The notes below the pieces were generated by a model. That model saw nothing but the letters and a program-made list of their open reading frames with translations. It did not search any database and was not told the DNA's origin. Positions 52,841-61,872 of a DNA stretch of 64,000 nt are shown here, piece after piece (position 1 is the stretch's first letter; each line of letters opens with the position of its first letter). The position numbers and the translations under genes are program-made. Origin of the DNA: Arthrobacter sp. zg-Y769 (GTDB lineage Bacteria; Actinomycetota; Actinomycetes; Actinomycetales; Micrococcaceae); NCBI RefSeq assembly GCF_020907405.1, contig NZ_JAJJOE010000014.1, positions 87,608 through 151,607 on the forward strand. Direction: 5' to 3'.

Positions 52841-53716
52841 ATGGATACCTCGCAGCAAGAGACCCTCGCGGAGTTGAAGCAGCGGCTCGCCGACATCAAG
52901 GCGGGGACGGCGGCAACCGAGGCCGCCGGAGCGCAGGCCCCAGCCGGCAGTGCAGTTCCCCCGGCACAGGTGGACGGCGGCACCGGTGCTGCCAAGCCGG
53001 CCCGCCGGCGGAAACTGCCCGCCAGTGCGAAGAACACCTTCAAGGAAGACGGGTTCGGCGAGGAAGCTCCCGCCGATGAACCGTGGACCGAGGCCGGCGA
53101 GGGCGGGACCGGCCCGAAGCAACGCGGGAAGAAGCCCGGCCGGAGGCGGCAGGGTTGGGGACAGCAGGAGCCCCAGGGGCCGGACGCACCGGAGGAAACC
53201 GAACCGCTGACCCCCGAGGAAGCATACGCAGAGGCAAAAGCGATCGTCCTGCGTCAGCTCACGGCCTCACCTAAAAGCCGCCGGCAGCTGGAAACCAAGC
53301 TTGCGGAACGGGAGATTCCGTCCGATGCCGCTGCTGCCGTCCTTGACCGCTTCGAAGAAGTGCAGCTCGTGGATGATGCAGAGTTTGCCCGGCTGTGGGT
53401 CCGCAGCAGGTCCCAAAGCAAGTCCCTCGCCCGTGGCGCACTGCAGCGTGAATTGGCCGAAAAGGGCATTGCACCGGATCTCGCGGCGGAGGCGCTTGAG
53501 CAGCTCAGTGCCGACGACGAACTCGAGGCGGCCCGTGCCCTGGCAAGGAAAAAGCTCCAGGCGTCCGCCGATCTTTCCGACCGGGCCGTGCGCGACAAAC
53601 AGACCCGCCGGCTGGTGGGGATGCTGGCCCGGAAGGGCTATTCGCCCTCGCTGGGCTTCCGGGTAGCGGCTGAAGTGATCAGCGAAGCAAGGGACGCCAG
53701 GGGCGACTCCGTCTGA
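52841..53716 (+). CDS. recX: Regulatory protein RecX
   Basis: A 291-residue RecA modulator. The first 125 residues are a non-conserved extension rich in Ala, Pro, Gly and basic residues (RGKKPGRRRQG). The RecX helical repeats follow: LTASPKSRRQLETKLAEREIP, LVDDAEFARLWVRSRSQSKSLARGALQRELAEKGI and the third repeat RRLVGMLARKGYSPSLGF, in segments. The usual recA-recX pairing supports the call. The repeat-filled gap means it may not simply be co-transcribed with recA. Confidence 0.92.
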   Translation: MDTSQQETLAELKQRLADIKAGTAATEAAGAQAPAGSAVPPAQVDGGTGAAKPARRRKLPASAKNTFKEDGFGEEAPADEPWTEAGEGGTGPKQRGKKPGRRRQGWGQQEPQGPDAPEETEPLTPEEAYAEAKAIVLRQLTASPKSRRQLETKLAEREIPSDAAAAVLDRFEEVQLVDDAEFARLWVRSRSQSKSLARGALQRELAEKGIAPDLAAEALEQLSADDELEAARALARKKLQASADLSDRAVRDKQTRRLVGMLARKGYSPSLGFRVAAEVISEARDARGDSV

Positions 53717-53785
53717 CCATTGCCGGACCGGACACCCGCCCAAGCAGCCTTATCTGCCGTGGTGTCAATCCGCCGCGCCGTATCG

Positions 53786-53791
53786 TATGCT
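53786..53791 (+). promoter_or_regulatory. -10 element TATGCT before the wall-hydrolase gene
   Basis: TATGCT ends nine bases before the ATG at 53801, leaving little or no leader. It supports that ATG over the ones at 53810 and 53828. Confidence 0.4.
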
Positions 53792-53800
53792 GTCCCAACC

Positions 53801-55147
53801 ATGTTAAAGATGAGGTTGGCGGGGCCCATGTTGCATTTCTCAGGTCGATTCGCTCCATTGCGGACGCGATCGGTTCCGCTCGCTGCGTTTTTCCTTACCG
53901 GGGTACTGGCCGTACTTACGGCGGTTCCCAGCGTCGCCGCTGATCCCTATCCGTCCTGGGAGGATGTCCGGCAGGCAAAATCGTCCGAGTCGGCCAAGGC
54001 TGCTGAAGCCGACAAGCTGGAAGGTTTGCTGACCGATCTGCGCGAGGACGCCGGCACCCTGGGTGATGCCGCGGTCGAGGCGACCAACCGCTACAACGCG
54101 GCCAGGGATGCCCTTGCCGCCAGCGACAAGGAACTCGAGTCGCTTACCGCGCAAAGAGAGGCAGCTGCACAGTATTCAGCCGGGCTCATGCGCCAGGTGG
54201 CCGGCCTCGCCGCCCAAACCTACAAGTCCGGCGGTACAGCCTCCGACAGTATGACCCTGATGCTCCTCGACACCGATGCATCGGCGGACGCGCTTCACGG
54301 TGCGGATTTGATGGACAGGGTCTCGTCGCGGGCCGGGAACCTGTATGCGGAGGCTATGGCGTCTGAAAAAGTAGCTGCCGGATTCGGAGAACAGGAACAA
54401 CAGGCTCGGAACGCACGGGCCGACCTTGCCGCCGAAGCGGAAAAGGCGCTGGAGGACGCAGGAGCCTCCGCGGCGGCCGCGGGCAAGGCAGTGGAAGAGG
54501 AAGAGGCACGGAAGGCGGTGCTGCTTGCCCAGCTCGCGGACCTGCGCGGCAGCACGGCCGCGGCAGAGGAGGCCCGGCTCCGGGGGCTGGCCGCCGAAAA
54601 GGCCTTCGAGGAACAGCATGACGCCGGGGAACGAGCGGCGGAAAATTCACCGCAGGCCGGCCCGCCTGCGGGCAATGCACCGGAGGCGCCCGGCACACTG
54701 CCCCCGGGAGCGGCACCCGCACCGGCACCGGCACCCGCGCCGCGGCCGGCACCCGCTCCCGCTCCCGGACCGGCACCTGCTCCCGGACCGGCACCTGCGC
54801 CGCAGCCGGCTCCCGCACCGGCTCCCGCACAGCCGGTGGATGACCCGGCGGGTGCGCAGAACTATGCGTCGGGACGCATGGTCAACTACGGCTGGGACCC
54901 CAACGAGTTCCGCTGCCTGGTCATCCTCTGGAACCACGAATCCAACTGGCGGACCAGCGCCGACAACCCCTACAGCGACGCCTACGGCATCCCGCAGTCC
55001 CTTCCGGGAAGCAATATGTCCAGCCACGGCTCGGACTGGCAGACCAATTACCGGACCCAGGTCAACTGGGGACTGGACTACATCAGGTCCCGCTACGGGT
55101 CGCCGTGTGCCGCCTACGGGTTCTGGCAGCGGAACAACTGGTACTGA
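53801..55147 (+). CDS. Secreted coiled-coil protein with C-terminal lysozyme-like (transglycosylase/APF-type) domain
   Basis: A 448-residue exported protein. The signal peptide is near residues 1-47 (VPLAAFFLTGVLAVLTAV then AAD). A long alpha-helical coiled coil follows (about 55-265), like PcsB and NlpC/P60 partner regions. Next is a Pro/Ala repeat linker (about 285-350). The last 90 residues form an aggregation-promoting-factor-type lysozyme fold: WNHESNWRTSADNPYSDAYGIPQSLPG with the catalytic Glu in the first helix, and GLDYIRSRYGSPC...WY. It probably cuts peptidoglycan. The start is uncertain (ATGs at 53801, 53810 and 53828). Confidence 0.82.
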   Translation: MLKMRLAGPMLHFSGRFAPLRTRSVPLAAFFLTGVLAVLTAVPSVAADPYPSWEDVRQAKSSESAKAAEADKLEGLLTDLREDAGTLGDAAVEATNRYNAARDALAASDKELESLTAQREAAAQYSAGLMRQVAGLAAQTYKSGGTASDSMTLMLLDTDASADALHGADLMDRVSSRAGNLYAEAMASEKVAAGFGEQEQQARNARADLAAEAEKALEDAGASAAAAGKAVEEEEARKAVLLAQLADLRGSTAAAEEARLRGLAAEKAFEEQHDAGERAAENSPQAGPPAGNAPEAPGTLPPGAAPAPAPAPAPRPAPAPAPGPAPAPGPAPAPQPAPAPAPAQPVDDPAGAQNYASGRMVNYGWDPNEFRCLVILWNHESNWRTSADNPYSDAYGIPQSLPGSNMSSHGSDWQTNYRTQVNWGLDYIRSRYGSPCAAYGFWQRNNWY

Positions 55148-55188
55148 ATCCGCGGCCGACGCGCTGCCCGGTCCCCATCAACTGTGTC

Positions 55189-55228
55189 GTTACGCTTTTG
55201 TGACTTTTCCCGGGAAACCCGGTATCGT
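55189..55228 (+). promoter_or_regulatory. Promoter region of the second wall hydrolase with an 11-bp direct repeat
   Basis: GTTAC (55189-55193) and GTGAC (55200-55204) are spaced 11 bp apart, and TATCGT (55223-55228) could be the -10 box nine bases before the GTG at 55238. Direct repeats of this type occur at MtrA-regulated genes for wall hydrolases in actinobacteria; that link is only inferred. Confidence 0.35.
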
Positions 55229-55237
55229 CCTGCGCTT

Positions 55238-55990
55238 GTGAGCTCACCTACTTTCTCCCGACGTGACCTAACCCGCATCCGGCGAGCCCGGCGACGCCGT
55301 CGGCGTCTTCACCTGGGCGCCGCTACCGCCCTTGGTTCAGTTGCCGTGGCAGGGGTATGCGGTGCTTCCCTCGGTACTGCCGGAGCCAACCTGCGCGCCA
55401 CTGCAGGTATCCAGCTGGTGAACCTTGCCGATTCGCCCCTCGCCGGCTACGACGCTCCGGGGGACCCGGGAGGCCAGCCGGAGGCCGGTCCCGATAGGCA
55501 GGCTGAGCCGAAGGAAGCAGCGAACGGAGCCGGGGCAGGCGCCGCAGCGCAGGCCGCGCAGGCTGCGGCGGAGGCCGCTGCGGCGAAGGCGGCCGAGGAG
55601 GCCGCAGCCCGGAAGGCCGCGGAGGAAGCTGCAGCGGCGAAGGCCGCCGAGGAAGCCGCAGCCCGTGCCGCGGTTCCCGTGGATGACCCCGCAGCAGCCA
55701 GGGCCTACGCGGCATCGGCCCTGCCCGCCCGTGGCTGGGATGCAGCCCAGCTGACCTGCCTGGACACGCTCTGGACCAAGGAATCGGAATGGCTGACCAG
55801 CGCGGTCAATCCCAGCAGCGGTGCCTACGGGATTGCGCAGTCCCTCCCGGCCGAAAAGATGGCAGTTGCCGGAGCCGACTGGAAAGTCAGCCACGCCACG
55901 CAGATCAACTGGGGCTTGGATTACATTGCCTCGCGCTACGGCAGCCCCTGCACCGCACTCACTTTCCACTACGCCAATAACTGGTATTAG
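55238..55990 (+). CDS. Secreted protein with C-terminal lysozyme-like (transglycosylase/APF-type) domain
   Basis: A 250-residue exported protein starting on GTG. A very basic N-terminus (RRDLTRIRRARRRRRR) precedes a membrane/signal segment (about 25-50). The middle is an Ala/Glu/Lys repeat (units of AAEEAAA about 115-150), probably a single long helix. The last 85 residues repeat the lysozyme fold of the gene before: WTKESEWLTSAVNPSSGAYGIAQSLP with catalytic-position Glu, and GLDYIASRYGSPC...NNWY. The two are paralogues in the C-terminal domain only. Probable peptidoglycan hydrolase. Confidence 0.82.
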   Translation: MSSPTFSRRDLTRIRRARRRRRRLHLGAATALGSVAVAGVCGASLGTAGANLRATAGIQLVNLADSPLAGYDAPGDPGGQPEAGPDRQAEPKEAANGAGAGAAAQAAQAAAEAAAAKAAEEAAARKAAEEAAAAKAAEEAAARAAVPVDDPAAARAYAASALPARGWDAAQLTCLDTLWTKESEWLTSAVNPSSGAYGIAQSLPAEKMAVAGADWKVSHATQINWGLDYIASRYGSPCTALTFHYANNWY

Positions 55991-56053
55991 GAAAAAACTG
56001 CCGCGGGGCATCCCGGACGGCACTGCCAATGGACGTACCCTAGGAGGGTGAGT

Positions 56054-57568
56054 TTGACTGTTCCCTCTCCTGCCCCCGAAGTGCTGGCCGCCCAGCCCCG
56101 CACCTACGAGGTGCGCACCTTCGGCTGCCAGATGAACGTGCACGATTCCGAGCGCATTTCCGGTCTGCTGGAGGGTGCCGGTTACGTGCCCTCCGACGGC
56201 GAACTGGCGGACATCGTTGTCTTCAATACCTGCGCGGTGCGGGAGAACGCGGACAACAAGCTGTACGGGAACCTGGGCCAGCTGGCACCGGTGAAGGAAA
56301 AGCGGCCGGGAATGCAGATCGCCGTCGGCGGCTGCCTGGCCCAGAAGGACCGCGACACCATCCTGCGCAAGGCGCCGTGGGTCGACGCAGTGTTCGGCAC
56401 CCACAACATCGGCTCCCTGCCGGCGCTGCTGGAGCGGGCCCGGCACAATGCCAAGGCTGAACTGGAAATCCTGGAGTCGCTGGACGTTTTTCCCTCGACC
56501 CTGCCCACCAAGCGCGATTCAGTGTATTCGGGCTGGGTCTCGATCTCCGTGGGCTGCAACAACACCTGTACCTTCTGCATCGTCCCCTCGCTGCGCGGTA
56601 AGGAACGCGACCGGCGGCCGGGGGAGATCCTCGCGGAAATCCGCGCACTGGTGGACGACGGCGCCATCGAGGTAACGCTGCTGGGCCAGAACGTGAACTC
56701 CTACGGGGTGGAATTCGGCGACCGCGGGGCGTTCGCGAAGCTGCTGCGTGCCTGCGGCGACATCGAGGGCCTGGAGCGGGTGCGGTTCACCAGCCCGCAC
56801 CCCGCCGCCTTCACCGATGACGTCATCGAGGCCATGGCCGAAACGCCGAACGTGATGCCGCAGCTGCACATGCCGCTGCAGTCCGGCTCGGACAAGGTCC
56901 TCAAGGACATGCGCCGCTCCTACCGGTCCAAGAAGTTCCTCGGCATCCTGGACCGGGTCCGCGAGCGGATGCCGCACGCCTCCATCTCCACGGACATCAT
57001 CGTGGGCTTCCCGGGGGAGACGGAGGAGGACTTCGCCGCCACCCTCGACGTCGTCGAGCAGGCACGGTTCGCCACCGCCTTCACATTCCAGTACTCCAAG
57101 CGGCCCGGCACCCCGGCGGCGGAACTGGTGGACCAGCTCCCCAAGGCCGTGGTGCAGGAACGCTACGAACGCCTCACGGCCCTGCAGGACCGGATCGCCG
57201 CCGAGGAAAACGCCAGGCAGGTCGGCACCACCGTCGAGGTGATGGTCACCGCGGCGTCGGGCCGCAAATCCGGGGAGACCGGCCGTCTCTCCGGACGTTC
57301 CCGCGACCAGCGGCTGGTGCACTTCTCGGTGCCCGACGGCGCGCCGGTACCGCGCCCGGGCGACCTCGTCACCGTGCCGGTCACCGCTGCCGCCGCCTTC
57401 CACCTGATCTCGGACCCCGCCGGGCAGGCGGACTACTCCCTGCGCCGCTCCCGCGCCGGTGATGCCTGGGACCGTGCGCAGGCCGAATCCTGCGGCGTGC
57501 CCGCCGGTCCCGCAGGTACCCGCACCGGCGTGTCCCTCGGCATGCCTGCACTGCCGCCGCGTTCCTGA
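56054..57568 (+). CDS. miaB: tRNA-2-methylthio-N6-dimethylallyladenosine synthase MiaB
   Basis: A 504-residue methylthiotransferase that modifies A37 of tRNAs. The N-terminal UPF0004 domain binds a 4Fe-4S cluster through FGCQMN, NTCAVR and GGCLAQ; the radical SAM cluster is [19 protein letters not shown] lies in the TRAM domain at the C-terminal end. The TTG at 56054 has GGAGG at six bases and is preferred to the GTG at 56048, which sits directly on that site. The last 60 residues are a weakly conserved tail. miaA, making its substrate, follows. Confidence 0.95.
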   Translation: MTVPSPAPEVLAAQPRTYEVRTFGCQMNVHDSERISGLLEGAGYVPSDGELADIVVFNTCAVRENADNKLYGNLGQLAPVKEKRPGMQIAVGGCLAQKDRDTILRKAPWVDAVFGTHNIGSLPALLERARHNAKAELEILESLDVFPSTLPTKRDSVYSGWVSISVGCNNTCTFCIVPSLRGKERDRRPGEILAEIRALVDDGAIEVTLLGQNVNSYGVEFGDRGAFAKLLRACGDIEGLERVRFTSPHPAAFTDDVIEAMAETPNVMPQLHMPLQSGSDKVLKDMRRSYRSKKFLGILDRVRERMPHASISTDIIVGFPGETEEDFAATLDVVEQARFATAFTFQYSKRPGTPAAELVDQLPKAVVQERYERLTALQDRIAAEENARQVGTTVEVMVTAASGRKSGETGRLSGRSRDQRLVHFSVPDGAPVPRPGDLVTVPVTAAAAFHLISDPAGQADYSLRRSRAGDAWDRAQAESCGVPAGPAGTRTGVSLGMPALPPRS

Positions 57569-57609
57569 CCGCGGTGAAGCCAATCGAAACCGTCCCTGGA
57601 AACCGTTTA

Positions 57610-58566
57610 ATGCCCTCCATCAGCACTGAAGCACCGTCCGCCGCTGACCTCCCCGTGATCGCCGTCGTCGGTCCCACCGGGTCCGGAAAGTCCGATCTGG
57701 GTGTTGCCCTGGCCCTGGAACTCGGCGGGGAAGTGATCAATGCGGACTCCATGCAGTTCTACCGCGGCATGGACATCGGCACCGCGAAAATTCCGGATGC
57801 CGAGCGCCGCGGGGTGCCGCACCACCTCCTGGACATCCTGGACGTGACCGACGAGGCCAGCGTCTCCGCCTTCCAGACCGCTGCACGGAAACTGGTCGAG
57901 GAGATCCGGGGGCGGGGCAGGTTCCCCGTCCTCGTCGGCGGCTCCGGCCTGTACGTCCGGGCGGCCCTGGATGTCCTGGAGTTTCCGGGCACCGATCCCG
58001 CTGTCCGGGCCGGAATCGAAGCGGAGCTGGAAACCCGGGGCCTGCCTGCCCTGCAGGCCCGGCTGCGGGACGCTGATCCCGTCTCCGCAGAGCGGATCTC
58101 AGACGCCCGCCGCGTGGTGCGGGCGCTGGAAGTCATCGAGTTGACCGGGCGTCCGTTCAGTTCCTTTATGCCGGTGCGCGAGTACGTCTCGCCCGCCGTG
58201 CAGATCGGCCTGGGCGTGGAGCGGCCGGTGCTCCATGACCGTCTGGCCCGCCGGGTGGATGCCATGGTGGAACAAGGCCTGCTTGAGGAAGTCCGGCGGT
58301 TGGAGCCGGCCGGACTGCGGACAGGCCGGACGGCGTCCCGTGCCCTTGGGTACGCCCAGTTCCTGGCCGTCCTGGACGGCAAGGCGACCGTGGCGGAAGC
58401 AACCGATGCGACGGTGGTGGCTACCCGCCAGTTTGCACGCCGCCAGCTGACCTGGTTCCGTGCAGATCCGCGGATCACCTGGGTGGAGCACAACGATCCT
58501 GATCTGCTGGCCAAGGCGGTGGCTGCCGTCTGCCCGGGGCGCCCGGCCAGTATCCTTGATAGGTGA
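57610..58566 (+). CDS. miaA: tRNA dimethylallyltransferase MiaA
   Basis: About 318 residues from the ATG at 57610 (a GTG at 57574 is also possible). It transfers a dimethylallyl group to A37 of tRNA, the step before MiaB. The P-loop is [30 protein letters not shown] and [15 protein letters not shown] are the classic following motifs; [10 protein letters not shown] and [12 protein letters not shown] complete the set. Its TGA overlaps the GTG of dapF. Confidence 0.96.
   Translation: MPSISTEAPSAADLPVIAVVGPTGSGKSDLGVALALELGGEVINADSMQFYRGMDIGTAKIPDAERRGVPHHLLDILDVTDEASVSAFQTAARKLVEEIRGRGRFPVLVGGSGLYVRAALDVLEFPGTDPAVRAGIEAELETRGLPALQARLRDADPVSAERISDARRVVRALEVIELTGRPFSSFMPVREYVSPAVQIGLGVERPVLHDRLARRVDAMVEQGLLEEVRRLEPAGLRTGRTASRALGYAQFLAVLDGKATVAEATDATVVATRQFARRQLTWFRADPRITWVEHNDPDLLAKAVAAVCPGRPASILDR
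58551..58556 (+). promoter_or_regulatory. Possible internal -10 TATCCT before dapF
   Basis: TATCCT, inside the end of miaA, lies six bases before the dapF GTG at 58563. dapF could therefore also be read from a leaderless transcript in addition to the miaA message. Confidence 0.35.
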
Positions 58567-59522
58567 CCAACACTTCTGCTTCCTCCGCTGCGTCCCTGTC
58601 CGCCTCCGGCCTGCCCGCTTCCCTGGCCGGGCTGCCCTTCGCGAAGGGGCACGGCACAGGCAACGATTTTGTGCTGGTGGCAGATCCCGGGGGCGTACTG
58701 AATCTTGCCGCCGGTGACATAGCTGCTGCCTGCGACCGGCACCGAGGAGTGGGAGGCGACGGGTTCATCCGGGCCGTCCGCTCCGAGCATCTTCCCGAAG
58801 GACGTGCCCTGCTGCAGACCGCTCCGGAGGCCCAGTGGTTCATGGATTACTGGAATTCGGACGGCAGCATTTCCGAGATGTGCGGCAACGGGGTGCGGGT
58901 CTTTGTGCACTTCCTGCTGGAAGAGCGCCTGGTGGAGCTGGCGGAGGGCGGAAGCCTGGTGATCGGCACCCGTGCCGGCCTCAGGACCGTGACCCGTACG
59001 GCCGGCGGCTATGCGGTGGATATGGGCCCCTGGGAGTTCATTTACCCCGACCACGCTGCTGCCAAATCCATGGACACCGTGGTTAATGCGGACGGCCTGG
59101 AGGTGCCGCGTCCCGGACTGTCGGTCAGCATGGGCAACCCGCACACGGTGGTGGCCCTTGCCGAGCTGGACGAACTCGCCGCCACCAACCTGGCCGCGGC
59201 CCCGTCCGTGCAGCCCGAACCGGAAAACGGAACCAACGTGGAGTTCGTGGTCCCGGCCGAGCCGCTCGTGGAGGACGGCGTGGGGCTGGTGACCATGCGC
59301 GTGCACGAGCGCGGTGTGGGCGAAACCCTGTCCTGCGGCACCGGTGCCTGCGCCGCCGCCGTGGCTACCCGGTTCTGGGCCGGAGCCGAAGCGCCGGATG
59401 ACTGGGCAGTGACTGTCCCGGGCGGCGTCGTCGGCGTCCGTTTCCTGACCGGAGCCGACGGCCGCGAACACGTCGAGCTCAGCGGACCGGCCGTGCTGGT
59501 GGCCCGCGGAACCCTGCTCTAG
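58563..59522 (+). CDS. dapF: Diaminopimelate epimerase
   Basis: A 319-residue PLP-independent epimerase converting LL- to meso-diaminopimelate. The two active-site cysteines are in [11 protein letters not shown] and [26 protein letters not shown] and the N-x-D-G loop YWNSDGS are present. GTG start overlapping miaA by GTGA. With dapA and dapB the window has three steps of the DAP pathway. Its stop overlaps that of the convergent methyltransferase gene in CTAG. Confidence 0.97.
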   Translation: MTNTSASSAASLSASGLPASLAGLPFAKGHGTGNDFVLVADPGGVLNLAAGDIAAACDRHRGVGGDGFIRAVRSEHLPEGRALLQTAPEAQWFMDYWNSDGSISEMCGNGVRVFVHFLLEERLVELAEGGSLVIGTRAGLRTVTRTAGGYAVDMGPWEFIYPDHAAAKSMDTVVNADGLEVPRPGLSVSMGNPHTVVALAELDELAATNLAAAPSVQPEPENGTNVEFVVPAEPLVEDGVGLVTMRVHERGVGETLSCGTGACAAAVATRFWAGAEAPDDWAVTVPGGVVGVRFLTGADGREHVELSGPAVLVARGTLL

Positions 59523-60130
59523 GAGCTGCGCTCCACTTTCAAAACCCGGAAGGACTTCGCCGTGCTGTGGCGCGAGACGGCGAAGCCGGACGGCAGGGTT
59601 TCGGCCAGCCAGCGCTGCAGCGTGTCCGCCCCCAGGTTCTTCTGCACCACCAGCCAGGCGGTGCCTCCCGGAGCCAGCCGGGGAAGCCAGAGCAGCAGCA
59701 GGGCATGCAGCTCTTCCTTGCCTATCCGGATGGGCGGGTTGGACCAGATGGTGTCGAACCGCACGGACGGGTCCACGTCTTCCGGCAGGGCCGCAGTGAC
59801 GTTGCCGCAGCCCAGCGCCGCAGCGTTGTCGCGGGTCAGGCCGAGGCTGCGTTCATTGACATCGACGGCATAGACCTGCGCTGCGGGGGATTTCAATGCC
59901 AGGGTCAGCGCGATAGGACCCCAGCCGCAGCCGATGTCCAGGAGATTGCCGGTTTCCGGGGGAGCGGGGACCTCGTCCAGCAGGATTGCCGTGCCCTTGT
60001 CGATCCCGTCGGGGCTGAAGATTCCCCCCGCGGTCTGAAGCGTCCGTTCGGCCCCGTTGAGGATTACGCGCAGCGGCTTGCGGACCTCGGGTCCGGACGG
60101 AGTGGAGGAGAAGTAGTGGTCAGAACCCAT
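59519..60130 (-). CDS. Class I SAM-dependent methyltransferase (RsmC-like MTS domain)
   Basis: A 203-residue methyltransferase. The SAM loop is LLDIGCGWGPIALTLA (about 63-78), the acidic end of strand 2 is VYAVDVNERSL, and the catalytic motif IV is SNPPIRIGKEEL. The NPP motif fits N-methylation of an exocyclic amino group in rRNA, as by RsmC. The ATG at 60130 follows a possible leaderless -10. Substrate not proven. Confidence 0.88.
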   Translation of the reverse strand: MGSDHYFSSTPSGPEVRKPLRVILNGAERTLQTAGGIFSPDGIDKGTAILLDEVPAPPETGNLLDIGCGWGPIALTLALKSPAAQVYAVDVNERSLGLTRDNAAALGCGNVTAALPEDVDPSVRFDTIWSNPPIRIGKEELHALLLLWLPRLAPGGTAWLVVQKNLGADTLQRWLAETLPSGFAVSRHSTAKSFRVLKVERSS

Positions 60131-60138
60131 AACAGTCA

Positions 60139-60144
60139 AGATTA
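60139..60144 (-). promoter_or_regulatory. -10 element TAATCT, leaderless start of the methyltransferase gene
   Basis: On the minus strand TAATCT lies eight bases before the ATG at 60130, with no Shine-Dalgarno in between. Confidence 0.4.
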
Positions 60145-60252
60145 GTCGCTGCGGGCGCTCGGGATGGAATTTATGCGTGCGCACGGGGGTTGTAAGAGAC
60201 GGCGGGCCAGGGAGGCATCTATTGCGGAGAAGGTTGTTTTCCCCCCAAAATT

Positions 60253-60275
60253 TTGTCAGTTGACTGGCCTACCAT
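60253..60275 (+). promoter_or_regulatory. PafBC-type promoter before hflX
   Basis: TTGTCAGTT, eight bases, then TACCAT matches the recA-type damage promoter TTGTCRGTG-N8-TANNNT at every defined position but the last of the first block. Transcription would start near 60282, leaving a leader with AAGGAG before the ATG at 60301. Confidence 0.6.
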
Positions 60276-60300
60276 AGAAGCAAGTCCCAATAAGGAGATT

Positions 60301-61872
60301 ATGACCATCCACAACTCCCGCGCCGCGGATTCTGCGAACAGTTCCGCACCGGAACTCAGCCCTTCGGACATCCAAGGGGTCATCGACAGGATCCTCGCCA
60401 AGGACAGCGCGGTTGAAACCAAGTCAGCCGCCGCCGGCGATTCCACGCGCGGGCGTGCCCTGGCACTGTCTGACAGCGCTACCGAGCACTCCGCCCACGA
60501 CGGCGAGCAGCAGGACCTGGAAGAACGGCGCGCACTGCGGCGCGTCGCGGGCCTCTCGACCGAACTCGAGGACGTCACCGAGGTCGAATACCGCCAGCTG
60601 CGGCTGGAGCGGGTTGTCCTCGCCGGTCTGTGGAGCGAAGGCACCGCAGCCGATGCAGAGAATTCATTGAAGGAACTTGCCGCACTGGCGGAAACCGCAG
60701 GATCGGAAGTCCTCGACGGAATCATCCAGCGCCGGCTGAAGCCGGATCCCGGCACCTTCCTCGGGTCCGGCAAGGCCCAGGAACTCAAGGACATCGTGAC
60801 GGCCACCGGTGCCGACACGGTCATCGTCGACAGTGAACTGGCCCCGTCCCAGCGCCGCGGGCTGGAAGACATCGTCAAGGTCAAGGTCATCGACCGGACC
60901 GCGTTGATCCTGGACATCTTTGCCCAGCACGCCAAGTCCCGCGAGGGCAAGGCCCAGGTGGAACTGGCCCAGCTGGAATACTTGCTCCCGCGCCTGCGCG
61001 GCTGGGGTGAGTCCATGTCCCGCCAGGCCGGCGGCCAGGTCGGCAGCGCCAGCGCCGGCATGGGTTCGCGCGGCCCGGGTGAAACCAAGATTGAACTGGA
61101 CCGGCGGAAGATCCGCACGCGGATGGCCAAGCTGCGCCGCGAAATTGCGGGCATGAAGCCGGCCCGGGAAACCAAGCGGGCGAACCGCCACCGCAACTCG
61201 GTGCCTTCGGTTGCCATTGCCGGTTACACCAACGCCGGCAAGTCCTCGCTGCTGAACCGGCTCACCGATGCCGGGGTGCTCGTGGAGAACGCCCTGTTCG
61301 CCACCCTGGATCCCACCATCCGCAAAGCCCAGACCGAAGACGGAATCGGGTACACGCTGGCGGACACCGTGGGCTTCGTCCGGTCACTGCCCACGCAGCT
61401 GGTGGAAGCTTTCCGCTCCACCCTCGAGGAAGTGGCCGACGCGGATCTGATCCTGCACGTGGTTGATGCCTCGCATCCGGACCCCGAGGGCCAGATCGCG
61501 GCCGTCCGGACCGTCCTGGCCGAGGTCGACGCCCGCAAGGTGCCGGAGATCATCGTGCTGAACAAGGCCGACGCCGCGGATCCGTTCGTACTGGAGCGCC
61601 TGCGCCAGCGCGAGTCCCGGCACGTGGTTGTTTCGGCCCGCACCGGCGAGGGTATCCCCGAGCTGCTGCAGGCGATTTCCGAGGGTATCCCGCGCCCCGG
61701 CGTGGACCTGGAACTGCTGGTGCCCTATGAGCGCGGCGACGTCGTCTCCCGCCTGCACCAGGAGGATGCCGAAATCCTTTCCCTGGAACACGGCGAGGCC
61801 GGCACCCGGCTGCATGTGAAGGTGCGCGAGGGGCTGGCAGCGGAGCTGGAGCAGTTCGTGACCAATGGGTAG
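60301..61872 (+). CDS. hflX: GTPase HflX
   Basis: A 523-residue ribosome-associated GTPase that splits stalled or stressed ribosomes. An N-terminal extension of about 90 residues precedes the HflX domain (GTFLGSGKAQELK, GMGSRGPGETKIELDRRKI). The G domain has G1 GYTNAGKSSLLN, G3 DTVGFVRSLP and G4 VLNKADAAD. The ATG at 60301 follows AAGGAG. The dinG gene overlaps its end by 8 bases. A damage-type promoter upstream would put it in the DNA-damage response. Confidence 0.95.
   Translation: MTIHNSRAADSANSSAPELSPSDIQGVIDRILAKDSAVETKSAAAGDSTRGRALALSDSATEHSAHDGEQQDLEERRALRRVAGLSTELEDVTEVEYRQLRLERVVLAGLWSEGTAADAENSLKELAALAETAGSEVLDGIIQRRLKPDPGTFLGSGKAQELKDIVTATGADTVIVDSELAPSQRRGLEDIVKVKVIDRTALILDIFAQHAKSREGKAQVELAQLEYLLPRLRGWGESMSRQAGGQVGSASAGMGSRGPGETKIELDRRKIRTRMAKLRREIAGMKPARETKRANRHRNSVPSVAIAGYTNAGKSSLLNRLTDAGVLVENALFATLDPTIRKAQTEDGIGYTLADTVGFVRSLPTQLVEAFRSTLEEVADADLILHVVDASHPDPEGQIAAVRTVLAEVDARKVPEIIVLNKADAADPFVLERLRQRESRHVVVSARTGEGIPELLQAISEGIPRPGVDLELLVPYERGDVVSRLHQEDAEILSLEHGEAGTRLHVKVREGLAAELEQFVTNG

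Noticed and set aside
55148..55237. c-di-AMP (ydaO) riboswitch before the wall hydrolase
   Set aside because: The gap of 90 bp is too short and the conserved cores are not visible.
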